This document shows positions 43,190 to 54,477 of a DNA stretch of 64,000 nucleotides, piece after piece (the first letter of the stretch is position 1; every line of letters begins with the position of its first letter). The notes beneath the pieces were generated by a model. It saw only the letters and a program-made list of their open reading frames with translations, did not search any database and was not told where the DNA came from. The position numbers and the translations under genes were made by a program. This DNA is from Oidiodendron maius Zn (taxonomy: Eukaryota; Ascomycota; Leotiomycetes; Myxotrichaceae), in the NCBI GenBank assembly GCA_000827325.1, contig KN832870.1:5394001-5458000 (forward strand), given 5' to 3'.

Positions 43190-44827
43190 TTAAATCAAGG
43201 AGAACCATTCCACATCTATCTCGTCAAGACTTTTCCGTGAGTCACTCTGGTTTAAGTCATGAATATAGCATTCGCCACAAAATAAATAACCCCCCTGGAA
43301 TGACCGCAAGACGCATGCGAGCTCGCCACCCTCAAACAAAGAGACGACATCGCCCGGCTTCATAGACCGTGGGCCAACTATTAAAATACCCGTATTTGTA
43401 ATGCCGAATTGCCTATACTGGAAATCGCCACCTGGTTCATACATCGCAACCCACCTGTCCATGGTATGACTATTTCCGGGTTCATCTCGGGCAACTTCCT
43501 CTAACTCTGGTATGCAGTCCTGAAAATACTCTGGTACCGGCTCTCCTGCGGATGATCGATTGATGAGCCAGCTTGCAAAGTCAGAAATTGATGGTCTGGC
43601 ATCTCGGTCTTGAAAGTCGTAACGTGCTGACAGCGTGACGAAAAACTGTGCCAGAAAGTGCTTCAAGGACAGCTTTCCGATCTTGCTCAGACATCGATAA
43701 CCCTGTTCACACCAATTAAGTAGCTTGGGCGTTCCTTTGTTAGAAGATATCTCGAGAATTTCGCCACATCGTCGTCCAGAGATTGTCAAGACATCGGGGT
43801 TTGCTGAAAGCTGCGTTCGGATAGGAAACTGAAGGCAGGCTTCATGGCCTTTTCTTTGAATTTCAAAGGGCAAACCCTTAAGAATATACTGCTCGCCAAA
43901 TCGCAGACTAGCTGGTGCATCGGATGGAATGTATGCCCAAGAAGGTCTTGTATTTGGGATAGGTTCGATTTCTTGTTGACTGTCTGGGTTGATCAAAGAG
44001 AGGATTAGAAGACTCTTCGATGTCTCAATGACATAACGCGTGAAATCCCGAGCTACTTCCCCCAAAGGCTTCAGGTAGTTCGGCACTAGCGCTTGAGGTC
44101 GTTCGAACTCATTGTCTTGGAATTCGCCTGCTAGGCTCAGAAGGGCGAAGAACTTGTCTCTTTGGTCAAAAGCTTTATAATCGGCGGTCCGCCATAAGAG
44201 ACTTCCTAAGGTCCATTGACTCCTAGCGAGAGCAAGCTGAAGTAAGAGCCTAGCGTGTTCCGTTATTCTTGCGTGGTTTGAACCTTGGAACATCTTCCCA
44301 AAGATAGCAAGGTTCTGAGATATAAAAGCTCCTGCCCAAAGAATGTGAAGAAAGTTCCGAAGATGACCATTGTGGATAATATATGGGACATCTGGTGAGA
44401 AAAAGACCTCTTGTAAGACCCATACTCGCGAGAACCAGTGAGCTTGGAAGAAAGAAGCCAATTTTCTCCAGCATGGATCGGATATTTCAGGCAATCCAAA
44501 AATTAGAAGATCGTCGGGCATTTTGATTCCGCGGCTTCTCGGCAGTTTTCCGTTCCAACCCGTCCGTTCTCGTGGGCGGTCAAGAGACTTAAATACTGGT
44601 TTATATGATAATTCCGCCTTTGCCTGGCCGAGGAGGAACACGTTTTTGGCAAAAGCGAACAGATTGTCATCTTCATTCTTAGCACTGGGACTTTCCCCGC
44701 AATCCCATGACCTCGGTCCAAGCCACACAACGGTGCGGATAGCGCCGCTGTAGATTTGGGGCATCAGCTGCACTTGGTGGGATCTCTCGCCTATATCATC
44801 TTGGTTTATGCAGAGTGCATCGTACCT
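43190..44827 (-). pseudogene. HET-domain protein lacking its N-terminus
   Basis: The reverse-strand frame begins after an apparent intron acceptor (TTTCTAG, 44828) with YDALCINQDDIGERSHQVQL, the second HET motif, then QIYSGAIRTVVWLG, and the third motif WFSRVWVLQEVFF. It continues intact to LIC-terminal GECYIHDLNQ and a stop at 43190, about 545 residues. The first HET motif (ALSYxWG) and the preceding exon are missing: the donor-like GGTAAGC upstream does not join in any usable phase. Sequence further upstream holds a degenerate repeat shared with 46.1 kb. So the gene is truncated at the 5' end, though an internal ATG (44773) could still give a 527-residue product. Confidence 0.65.
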
Positions 44828-44849
44828 CTAGAAAGGAACCAGCAAGTCA

Positions 44850-44985
44850 CCCACCCCCGGCAGATTCTCGGGCCCGCTAAGACCCTTCCACCGCTTACCT
44901 ATGATGAATCTTGACTCAGCAGCACCGAATGAACCTGGTGAGCTCGCCTCGCGAATTCCTTCCTCTACAACTTTACATCCTTACT
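44850..44985 (+). repeat. Degenerate repeat, copy 1 (copy 2 at about 46063-46180)
   Basis: Shared phrases in the same order: 'cccc..ggcagat.ctcggg', 'ctaagaccctt', 'tcgcgaattccttcctc' and 'caact'. The copies bound a 1.1-kb AT-rich block. They may be the remains of terminal repeats or of a duplicated promoter-like segment. Copy 1 lies just upstream of the truncated HET gene. Confidence 0.5.
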
Positions 44986-45119
44986 CCTTTGCTTCCGCCG
45001 GAGGCGTCCCAGGACCAACGCAATCAAATAATTTGCCGCTAATAGGCTTCTATAATGAATTAAAAGGACTCATAGCCTGGGAGAAAGCTCACGATCTAGC
45101 TAATATTCTTTAACCGTCC

Positions 45120-46060
45120 CCACTCTTATTCTTTCTTATATTTTACGGTTATACACCGTCAGATTAGAGATTCGCGCTCCACCACCTGTCGTTCCCAAGA
45201 ACTACCTGCGGGCTGCTTCTATGCAATGTCTACCTAACTTGCGTAGAGGGGGGGCTATTTTTGGAGGGGGGGGGGGAGGCGAATTTGAACACCGAAGCAG
45301 TAGGAAGCACGTTTGGCTGCGAGACTGCACCGTAGAGTAATCGCGTCTGAAGTATTTTATTTTAGCGTACTATATAGTAGTGTACGGGCCTTATTCGTAG
45401 TATAGGCCGGAGTACTCCCATTTATAGTACTGCAAGTGGGAGTACTCTAGCTTATAGTACGCAGATGTTGTATACTAGCAATAAGAGTACGTTTAAATTT
45501 AATACTAAACCTAGAGTACTCTTGAACAGAGGCAATATAGGTGCACAGGTTGTAGTCGGATATCAAGGTGAAACTCAGTTATATTGACTATAGGCTTTCG
45601 GCATAACAGATATGCAGAAAGCAGTAGATAACTTAAGTGATGCAGAAACAACTAAGGGGTTTAGACTACAGAGCGCAACGCTTATTATAAGCCTGCTCAT
45701 GTGGCAACATGCGTAAGCCATTACGACTATACAGTCGTATGCTATTGCGTATATTGCCACTGCTTCTGAGACATCGTGACATATGTGCTTGAAGCCCTAG
45801 TCAATAAGTACTATAACTTGGAATAACCTAGAGTACAAGCGTACCGGGACAACTTCGTAAATCGGATATTGTATCTATCCCAATGTTTATACTAATAATT
45901 TTCTTTTATTAAATCGGTATTATGAGGTAGATACGGTTAAGTTTAGTGTCTAGTCAACTGAGCCAAGACTACACTATTCGAGAACGCTTCCCGAATGCTT
46001 AACCACGCTTATATACTACGGAGGAGACTGTGACAATCCAGAAGTGAAGAGTGCAAGTTA
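45120..46060. other. AT-rich block with GAGTACTC words
   Basis: No gene. The 6-mer AGTACT/GTAC core recurs at about 45411, 45438, 45451 and 45512, and a G-run is present at 45248-45277. Composition resembles the RIP-type regions. Confidence 0.4.
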
Positions 46061-46180
46061 CGGACCCCCCTCCCTTAGGCAGATGCTCGGGCTCTCTAAG
46101 ACCCTTTGACTAAGCATCCCCGAAATAATTTGTAAACTCTCGCGTCGCGAATTCCTTCCTCAGCAACTCTGTCCTCATCA

Positions 46181-46947
46181 CCAGCAGGCCCAGTCCCAGA
46201 TATCCATGATCATAGCGCACTGCTCTATTCCATTCGCGTTACCAGGCTACGTGCCATTGCCTTCCCAAGGCTATAGTAGGATTAATTATAGGAATGCCTC
46301 AACGTATCTGCACTGCCGCTGACAGGCTGCCCCTAGCTCGGGGTGTGGGAGCCGTTTTGGGCCCTTCCCCCTAGCAAAGGCGGGCACACCCTCTTCTTCC
46401 ATTTCATCCTCTTTTGCTCATCATTCTCTCCTTGCAGTCTTTCTATGCTCTGCCTTTGTGAAAAAGCTATTATACACTCACTTTTAGAGGCTTGCGTTAT
46501 ACCATTCCTGTGATGCTCGGAGGTTGGAAATACCATCTGATCTGTGTAACCTTGGGCCGAATCGGGTTAGTGTAAGAGTCGCATCTCAACTATGAAAATC
46601 CCGCATCAATGTCTCGATAGTCACCTTCCCTCCTTATATCTAGCTCCAGTTCAATCCGTGCAATATTATCGTCAAATACATCGCTATTTGACGTTGTCCA
46701 AGTGTTGGATCCGCCACGTAAGCACTCATAACAAATATCTTTGTGCCGTGCTGAATAGCCTAATAACTTAGTGACTGCATTTCGCCTAAGGAATCTTACA
46801 ATTGTCTGTGGTGTTTCTCATAGCACTTACGGATGTCAATATTTACCCATGCTGTTCTACGAAGCATCTTGTGAAGAAGTTGTGAAACCCCAGGTATATA
46901 TATTGTTATAATAGACCGTTCAGGCTAATAGATTATGGATTAGTACT
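46181..46947. other. Upstream region of the large membrane-protein gene
   Basis: About 770 bp without a gene; 'tatatattgttataatag' at about 46897-46914 is the nearest TATA-like sequence before the ATG at 46948. Confidence 0.35.
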
Positions 46948-49900
46948 ATGCAAAGAACAATATATCGGCAGTGGAATCTAGATGGCGCCATACCTGGTGC
47001 TCTTGAAAGCATAAAAGATTTTCTTTCTGCTGCGACTCACGACAACATCGATCCTCTTACTATCCTTACATGCGAACGACTCGGCACAACACTTGCGATC
47101 TCAACGGAATCTAGGGAAAGGGTCCAAAGCACGCTACGTGAAACAATAAAGTCCCCTGCACTCCGATATTTGCAGGAATTACTCGGCGTTGGAAATAATA
47201 CATGTATTATCTTCCTCTCTCAGAGTGCTGCAGGTGTAAATTTCTTGGCCTTAGCAGCTGCGTTAGTCTCAACCTTAGGGACCTCTCGAGCGGCGGAAAC
47301 TCTAACAGAGATCATTAAGGAAACAGTAACAGATTGGTGTCTAATCCCATCGACTTCCCGGCTAAAACAACTTCTAGATGTCTTTGAGACTGAGCTGAGT
47401 CGGGTTGGGTTCGTCAACATTTTCCTTTATTGGCATCGCTGGTGGATAGATCATAAGAATGACCTCTCTCATTCCGGGAGAGATCTACTGGAAGTTGAAG
47501 AACATGCTGTCCCCTTTTCTGCAAAACATCTTACGGAATTGGTGGGCGTGTTCAGGGGCCTGTGCAGACGTAGAAACACTGGAAAAATTATGATCACCGT
47601 CGGCCGCGGTGCTCCATGGCTGACTGCATTTACGTTTTGGTGCCTTGGGACAGTACCCACGATACGGACGATTGAAGGGAAGACGCTACTGGATCAACCA
47701 AAGTCCATGGTCGATCTGTTATTTTCAGATAACCTATCATTTCCGATGATAACGCAGATTGAGGCAATCTTTAGCCCTGGTTCATTTGTAGGCATGGCAA
47801 CTGAATCAAGCCACGTTCAGCAATCCAACAAATATCAAACTGATTTCGATAACAAAACTATCACTATGCTACCCAAATCACTCCAGAATGATGACCCGAT
47901 GCTAGAAATGCCTAAGGATATTTTCGATTCGGATGAGGCAGTCTCGTTCAAGGATTCTGCGTACGAGACAATATCAGAGACTTCCTCGGTGATGGCCATT
48001 ACCAAACTCCCAGGTCTAAGAGAGGAGATGCTTGATCTTTTGATCAATGATAGTTTGCTGCAGCAATCAGGACGAGAAGCTCTTACAAAATTTGGAGCAG
48101 ACATATTCGAGCACAGGTTTAAGAAAATGCTTTGTGTATTTGCACGGGAACTTAAGCAGGAAGCCCTGCGGGCAGATCAAAGAGGAGCAGCGTATATTCT
48201 CTGGCTCTACGCTACGTATACTGCATATTGTGCCCGTAACCACTGGAGTGATGTTGAAGATTCGCGGATGACTGAAATGCTCGCCCGGCTTCCAGAGAAG
48301 AAGATAGAGTTGAATCATTCATTGAAGCAGCAGATTCAAAGGGCTGGATTGGAACATTCAGAGAGTGGTAATGACGACAACCTTGACGATGATCAAGAGT
48401 GGGACGAGAATGATGTGAAGGAGCTGCAATACCTAAAACCTCTTGAAGACTTCATAACTAGCAGTCGAGCGTTCCAGAATCTGCGAAAGAGCCTTTCAGA
48501 ATGGACCTCTCCACGGCAAGAACAGAGTGAAAAACAGATGCTGGCATCAAAGAAGATATTATATTTCTCAAGATGGACACTGAAATATATCTACTCTACC
48601 CTTGTGCAGGCAAGCTTATTGATCATTAAGTCATTTGGTCTCTTCGATGAACCATTGGCTCGGGGGCATCAAAGACTAAAATGCGCATGCAATTGCGGGG
48701 AAATATTCTATCAAGATTTTCATGATCCGAAGCTTGCGCGAGATCTACTGGACGCACTCAACATCTCAGGATATAAAGCCTGGATAGTTCGGAGTCAAGA
48801 AGGAAACGACTCCGGCGGAGAACCTTCTACGATGGACAGATTTGGCGGTGGGCATAACGAAAATGAAACAATGGTATGTCATACCTGTTTCACTTTAATT
48901 CAATGCTCCTTGACTGTTCTCTGTAATCCTTTGTTTGACTTGCCATATATGATATAAGCAGCACATCAATCATTCGTCCTATTACTCTTCTTGGGGCGCT
49001 GTGAGGTATAAACGATCGATGTAGAGTGAGTTGAGGCCTAATATAGGACCTGTGGAGGCATAAGTATTATTCCTAGTGACATTGACGGTACAGGATACAG
49101 GAGTGCCTATTCTAGCACTTTCTCGTTGTTCTTCCTACTGAATTTTGTAGCATTTGTTTATCTGCATATTCATAATATTCTTTCCTTTGTAGAATGCGCT
49201 GCTCTAACATTCTTCAAGACTAGGAGCGAGGATAGCACTTCTGCTCGTAGCCCACAACATGAAACATCAGAGCAGCCTGACACTGGTAATGACCCTGCTA
49301 TACGAATTTGGGAACAGCCACGGACTAGATCTACTGGAGATCTCCCTAGACCAATACCTAAATGGATGCTTCTTTGTTTCAACGACTATAAGCACTCGCG
49401 GAAGGCGGAGCACGTAGAGATTAAAGGTGTTTTAAGTGATGCCGAGCTGTTCAGGCAGTTTTGGAAGAGCTATTCTGAAGCTAGAGGTGTACTTTTCAGC
49501 CTTTTTGCTTGGAAGGCAGTTACGAAAATTTCGTTTGTTCAAGTACGTATAAAATTTCGTTGTTAATAATGTGACCTGAACCGGCCCTACTTCCTATAGC
49601 TTAGCGGGTAAAGAAGGCGTGAGATTTTATTTGATTGTAGTTCCTATGCGCCTAGTTTCTTGTTGAGTTGTACGAAGGGTATATGAGTGCAATAAAGATT
49701 TCTTCATTGTGTGACCTAAAGCATAGTCCATTGGGTTACTTTTGAATTTGCTTCCTTTCTTTGATCATTGCTAATGTGCTCTAGTTTCAACTATGGCTTG
49801 ATCCTCGAACTATTGTTGATACTCCTTTGATTAACCTTGAGACATGGGCACCGCCTTCGGAATGGGAAAATGGGGGCCGTTGGACACCATGCCCAACGCG

Positions 49901-50423
49901 GTTTGAGCGACCAGTAGTGCCTAACTGGCTCTTACTACATCTGTGGGATCACCCACATGATGCCATATCTTTCAGGATGAAGATAGCGGTAAAGAAACGC
50001 ATTTACGGCGCGCGAACCAAAGTCTGGACCTTCCTGCAAACAGCTGCTCATGGAATTTCAGGGCGAGCTGACGTTGAAGCACAAGAAATATCAAGCTTAC
50101 CAGATGAAAGTAGTTCTGAGTTCTTAGGTAGCCGTACTACGAGTCCTGCATTCATGTATACAAAGACACCGAAGCGGCTGATTGAGAGATTAGTAGCGAG
50201 TGAAATGGATCCACCATATGGCTGGGGCTTATACTTTGAGGAAGGATTTAGAATGCCTCTAGCGATTCAATATTCTCTTTCCGTCCTTTTAACGGGGCTT
50301 ATTGGTGGTTTGATGATATATTGCATCTCAAGGGTTAAGCATGAAGGCTACGGAGTATTTAGTACCTGGGGTGGGACTATATCAGCGGCATCTTTAATTT
50401 TTGCTATTATTACCAAATTATAG
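46948..50423 (+). CDS. Large conserved fungal protein with C-terminal membrane segments
   Basis: Four exons are proposed, 46948-48873, 48962-49005, 49065-49542 and 49785-50423, giving 1028 residues in phase. The N-terminal 170 residues include ILTCERLGTTLAIS and ELLGVGNNTCIIFLSQSAAG, followed by LALAAALVSTLGT. A long helical, acidic middle follows (DNLDDDQEWDENDVKELQYL). The tail shows one hydrophobic helix (LFFLLNFVAFVYLHI), a KISFVQ-intron-FQLW junction, WAPPSEWENGG, MDPPYGWGLYFEEGFRMP and a final hydrophobic pair. Ascomycetes have a family with this (W)GWG(I/L)xFxEG ending; its role is unknown. The short exon 2 and the acceptor at 49064 are less certain (49046 also keeps phase, with a 41-bp intron). 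No catalytic motif seen. Confidence 0.7.
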
Positions 50424-50870
50424 GAAAATAAAAGAATGTTTAAATAAATAGTCTTTGAATATTATTTACTTATAAAATTTTAAATTAATATTCGAAAATG
50501 GAGATTTGAGGTCCGAGCCGGGAAAACGTTTCTCTTAGCCTCGCGATACAGGTCGCGATCTATAGTATTATCTACTCTTTCTCCATTACCTAGAAGTAAT
50601 ACTAAATAGAAGAAAAGCTATCCTCTAAAAATCAATGTTATTACCTCTAATTCCTCACCAAACCTTCGCCCCTGGCGCCCTATCTTACCAAACTCCTAGT
50701 CTATAGCCTTACTCCTCTTCGTCCATAACGATACATAGATCGTAATAAAGAATTTGTAAGGGCGACGCAAAGGCGGAAGATAGTTAATCCGATTAGCGCA
50801 AAACAAACCCCTCAGCAAATAGAGGTCAAAACCTCAAGTTTCCGAGGTATTTTGTTCGGTATCAATCGAC
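50424..50870. other. AT-rich intergenic sequence
   Basis: No gene; contains 'ataaataa' and 'taaattaata' runs just after the upstream stop, fitting a transcript end. Confidence 0.4.
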
Positions 50871-51188
50871 TTATGAGCAGATCTGATCAATCCAGAACCA
50901 TGTACGGAGATCGGAAATCGACTCGAGTTCTATCAGACCCAACTTAAGATGCGGTATTACTCTCACGATAGACTCGTTGCAGATGATTATTTCTGACCGT
51001 TCGGATTCTCCCCAGCAGTAGCTCAAGGCGTGATACCTTGGGCATTTCCCGATTTCGAATGTGGAAAATTCATACCCTTGAGGTTTGCTGGTTTGTCTCT
51101 TTTCGAGGTTAACGAGCCTAATGACACTCCTATTACGGAGATCGTTGTATTTGTAGGCTGGAGGATTGTGGAATGTCTGCATAGCCAT
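50871..51188 (-). pseudogene. HET-domain N-terminal fragment
   Basis: ATG at 51188 gives 105 residues that contain the first HET motif (YHALSYCWGE, near residue 55) and the beginning of the second (WFWIDQIC), where the frame ends at TAA instead of continuing INQ. Nothing HET-like follows downstream on the reverse strand. So it is a 3'-truncated gene. Both this fragment and the 5'-truncated HET gene at 43190-44827 are on the reverse strand, but their breakpoints overlap at the second motif with different residues (WIDQIC against YDALC). Confidence 0.7.
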
Positions 51189-51914
51189 CGAAACAGTATG
51201 CTTAAAACCTTAGGCTCGTTGACTTAAATACATGTATCAAGTATCAATTCCAGAATCACGTTCTATCATTCAACTTGCCATGCGTCCTGGGACGAAGATG
51301 GAGAGAGCACTTTCAGGTGGACAACAGGATTATCTCTAGCTTCTCAAATCAATCAATCGCAACTCAATCAATCAAAACCAAGGCATTGATCTGGAGCAAT
51401 ATTCGGAAGAGGGGTTGTATAAGTCCCCCGCGACGGCGACCTCGACAGCGAGGTCGTGACAACGTTGGGTAGACGAATGCGCAGGCGGTACAGTCGCTTG
51501 CACGGCCAGCTTTCCCTGCCCAAATTCTCTGACTTCTTGCTGACCAGGGGTTCTCGGCCTACTGTCCAAATACGGTTAAGCGCAAGGTATTACTTGTACT
51601 TGGTACAGTACGAAGATGGCAGTCTTCTTATGGGACGAATTCGATGTCGTGTCGCCATCTAGCATTAGTAGGGCCTTAGGTTTAAAACACAGAAGGATGA
51701 AAGGCTGGCCGCGATAACCAACCGGTGTAGGCAGGCTGTCTTGTTATGCATCTCGAAATTTTCATAGGTTCTATAAGGCGTGATCTACCTTAGGATATAT
51801 TCTTGCATTAGTCTATATGTACATAAATTAATAAGCAAACGATTCGTCGAGAATATAAAATGTATTCCGTGCTTATGTGCCCCGTGAACTGAGTGAATGC
51901 TCCAGCTAGATAAT

Positions 51915-52813
51915 TTATTGCAGCTTAGCGGCAGAGACTTCCAGTAAGTTATCGCGACCGAGGGTATTTTGGGTGTAGCGAGCGTTGAACTTGACGACTT
52001 TCTTAACGGCGTTGTAGGTCTGGACGTTCAGGGGTAGGGGCTCAGTGCTGATATACCAGGCAACGTTCTCGCTGCATGGAGGGGTGGTCAGCGAGCCGCT
52101 GTAGTAATAAATACCGTGAGTGTTGAAGTGCGTGATGAGGCCCGTAAAATCAAGAGGGCCAGTCTCGGTGAAGGTGCCCGGTGTGGTTATGTCGTCAAGA
52201 TGGGCAAAGACACTGTCAAACAGCGGGGTGCTGTATCCGAACTGGGATAGTTGGAATAGGAAGGCAACAACAGCAACATTACCCGCTGAACCTGGGTTAG
52301 CACAGCCTATACAACTCGGTTCTAACTGAGGCATTGAATAAGAAAGCTGGACGTACCGGATGTTTCGTAGACAAAGTGGGCCTCCATGGGGTAGTACTCC
52401 TCATTAATTCGGTGCTCACTGGGAGTGTGAAAGTGGAACTGGGCCAGTTCATAGGTCATGTTGCTGGTGACGAGAGAACCGTTGATGACAACCTCGACGT
52501 TCGTACCCAGGTTTTCAAACTTGGCACTTGGGACAGCGGGGACGCTGAAGTTGAGGGAGGAAGCGGAAGCATATCCAATGCTTTCCGTAACGATATCAAT
52601 AGGGGACTGGAACTTGCCCTTGGAGCAAGCGCTGTTGGCAGTAGTGTTCAGGCCATACCAGTCCAGAGGTCCACCCTCACCAGTGTAGTTGAAGGTTGAG
52701 ATGGCGACAGTACCATCGGCGGCACGGGCTGCGAGTTTGGTGCCGCTTAGGCAGGAGGCCGAGGCGGCAGAGAGTGAGGCTGCAAAAACAGCGATTTCAG
52801 TGATGCGGACCAT
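51915..52813 (-). CDS. Secreted alpha-carbonic anhydrase
   Basis: Two exons (52357-52813 and 51915-52291) join across a 65-bp intron to 277 residues. The start opens a signal peptide (MVRITEIAVFAASLSAASAS). All zinc ligands and family signatures are visible: GKFQSPIDI, LAQFHFHTPSEHRINEEYYP, MEAHFVY, and LTTPPCSENVAW, which holds the active-site Thr. The enzyme catalyses CO2 hydration to bicarbonate and a proton, outside the cell or in the wall. N-glycosylation sites (NYT, NTT, NGS, NMT) fit secretion. Length is normal for fungal alpha-class enzymes. It looks fully functional although it sits inside interval B. Confidence 0.93.
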
Positions 52814-53236
52814 TCTGAGCAGAAGATATCTTCTTGGTTGAAAGTGACACTAGAAAAAAAGAGTCAAGGCCAGTGCTGACTTTGGAGATGGGCGCGAATG
52901 GCTTTTTGTAAGGATCGGAACTGACAGCCTTATCCAGATTTTCTACTTCTTGCGCGCCCCCATGTTGCTCCTTGTGATCCTACTGGCTTCTAAGCAAATT
53001 GCTGGCGATCTATACTAAACAAGATGACAACAGAAGTCCCTTGCCATCCAAGTGCGATTCTCAGCTTCGATCTAGCAGATGGAGATCTGCTCGGAATAAT
53101 CGGTAGCCAATGGTGTCTGGCCAACAGAATGGATTGATCTGAAAATATCCTAGCGTTGCAGATCATCTAGATTACAAATGGTAATGTAGATCTCCTAACG
53201 TAACTTAGTTGATCCTTGAGCGGATCACTTAATTTT

Positions 53237-53549
53237 ACCACAAAACCACGATATTGAAACCGCAATAACTTGGCCATTTCTTAATATTTTAATGTAAAAC
53301 TAAAATCCTAGCTATTTACTTATATGCGATTAATATTTTTAATTACATATTAAGTAGTTATTTAGTTCTAAGGGTTAATACTAATTTTAAGGGCTAGAAT
53401 TTAATATCTTAAATATTTACAGATTGATTTCCTTTAAATTCTTAAATATTAATTATATATAAGTAAGTAGCTAGGATTTTAGCTTTACATTAAAAACATT
53501 AAGAAATGGCCAAGTTATTGCAGTTTCAAAATCGTGGGTTTTGCGGTGA
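53237..53549. mobile_element. MITE-like element with ~88-bp inverted ends
   Basis: The left arm (accacaaaaccacgatattg, then aaaccgcaataacttggcc, atttcttaatattttaatgt) is matched by the reverse complement of 53456-53549 (accgcaaaacccacgatttt, then gaaactgcaataacttggcc, atttcttaatgtttttaatg). The centre is about 130 bp of AT-rich DNA. It is short, non-coding and flanked by inverted ends, all typical of miniature inverted-repeat elements. It lies upstream of the carbonic anhydrase start. Confidence 0.85.
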
Positions 53550-53759
53550 TAGTTATGCCAAAGGCATGGCAAGAAAATGCAACATGGTTGGACTTCGCTA
53601 ACTTTCATCTGATCAGTTCCAATATGACATAACTTCACGTGTTTGAAACAAGATTAGAGCATCTTGTGCTTAACCTCATCTGTGTAGTTGGCGGAGAACC
53701 CGCGGTCAGCACCAAATCACAAAATTCTGGGCAGGGGAAGCTGGCTGTGCAAGCGACTG

Positions 53760-54477
53760 TAGCAGGTGCACGCCTAAGAATGCATTTTAGTCGCACAGTG
53801 GGTAGAATGTTGGGTCGTGGTCGGTCGGGATTCTGGGCCGTTGCTCAGGTAGCCCGCTAAGTGCGCCCTGGACCCTTTGCTTTTATCTAGTACACAGGCA
53901 TCTAACCAGGCAGCTCAGGCCAGGCCAAATGGACACAAGCCCATTAGAAGACGAAGAAATCACACCGAGGATTCGTTCCATTTAAGTGCAAACATTAAGC
54001 GGCTTATTCTTATTATTCCATCTTGGACGCCCGCGTCGCGTACATACGGGGGAGCTGAGCTGGGCAGACCTGAGCCGAAGATGAGCCGGGCCTGAGCCGA
54101 ACCCGAACGCGGGCTACAAGAGGTTGGGACGAGTAAACATTCCTGCGCGGGAACAGTAAATCCAGGCTGACGACTGTTATTTACGTATATGCACTTTCGT
54201 AGTAGGACTAGATATAAAACCGTGAAGTGACTTACATCTGTCAATCCAAAAATTGATTGCTGTACCAAATACTATCAGGTAGCTCCAACTTAAATATAGA
54301 ATAAGGTGCGTATGGGCTATCAATGTCTGAGCTATCTCCGATTCTGGTTGACAATATGATGACTTACACACGTACTTACATTGTTTTAAAGTTTATAAAG
54401 TGTCAGCAGCGGCACCCTTCTCTACCCACTCTTTACGTCTCTACAAGAACGCCCCAGGCATTAACAATTTTATCGAC
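53760..54477. other. Intergenic sequence right of interval B
   Basis: About 720 bp with no recognised gene. It includes CCGAGC/GAGCCG-rich short repeats at 54045-54115 (ctgagc, gagccgaa). Confidence 0.35.

Larger units (their letters stand above)
51490..53759. mobile_element. Interval B bounded by inverted CAGTCGCTTGCA-type ends
   Basis: The left end reads CAGTCGCTTGCACGGCCAGC, then TTTCCCTGCCCAAATTCTCT. The reverse complement of the right end reads CAGTCGCTTGCACAGCCAGC, then TTCCCCTGCCCAGAATTTTG. Similarity extends inward about 80 bp. TA sits directly outside both ends (51488-51489, 53760-53761). The first 12 bases equal those of interval A. The 2.27 kb between contain an intact alpha-carbonic anhydrase (51915-52813) and a MITE-like element (53237-53549), with no visible transposase. 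Confidence 0.65.

Noticed and set aside
42516-43365. Small frames between the Hsp70-like relic and the HET gene
   Set aside because: No splice support, no motif, and composition not different from intergenic DNA.
44901-45113. 70-residue forward frame upstream of the truncated HET gene
   Set aside because: It lies in a degenerate repeat, has no motif, and low-complexity Ser/Pro composition.
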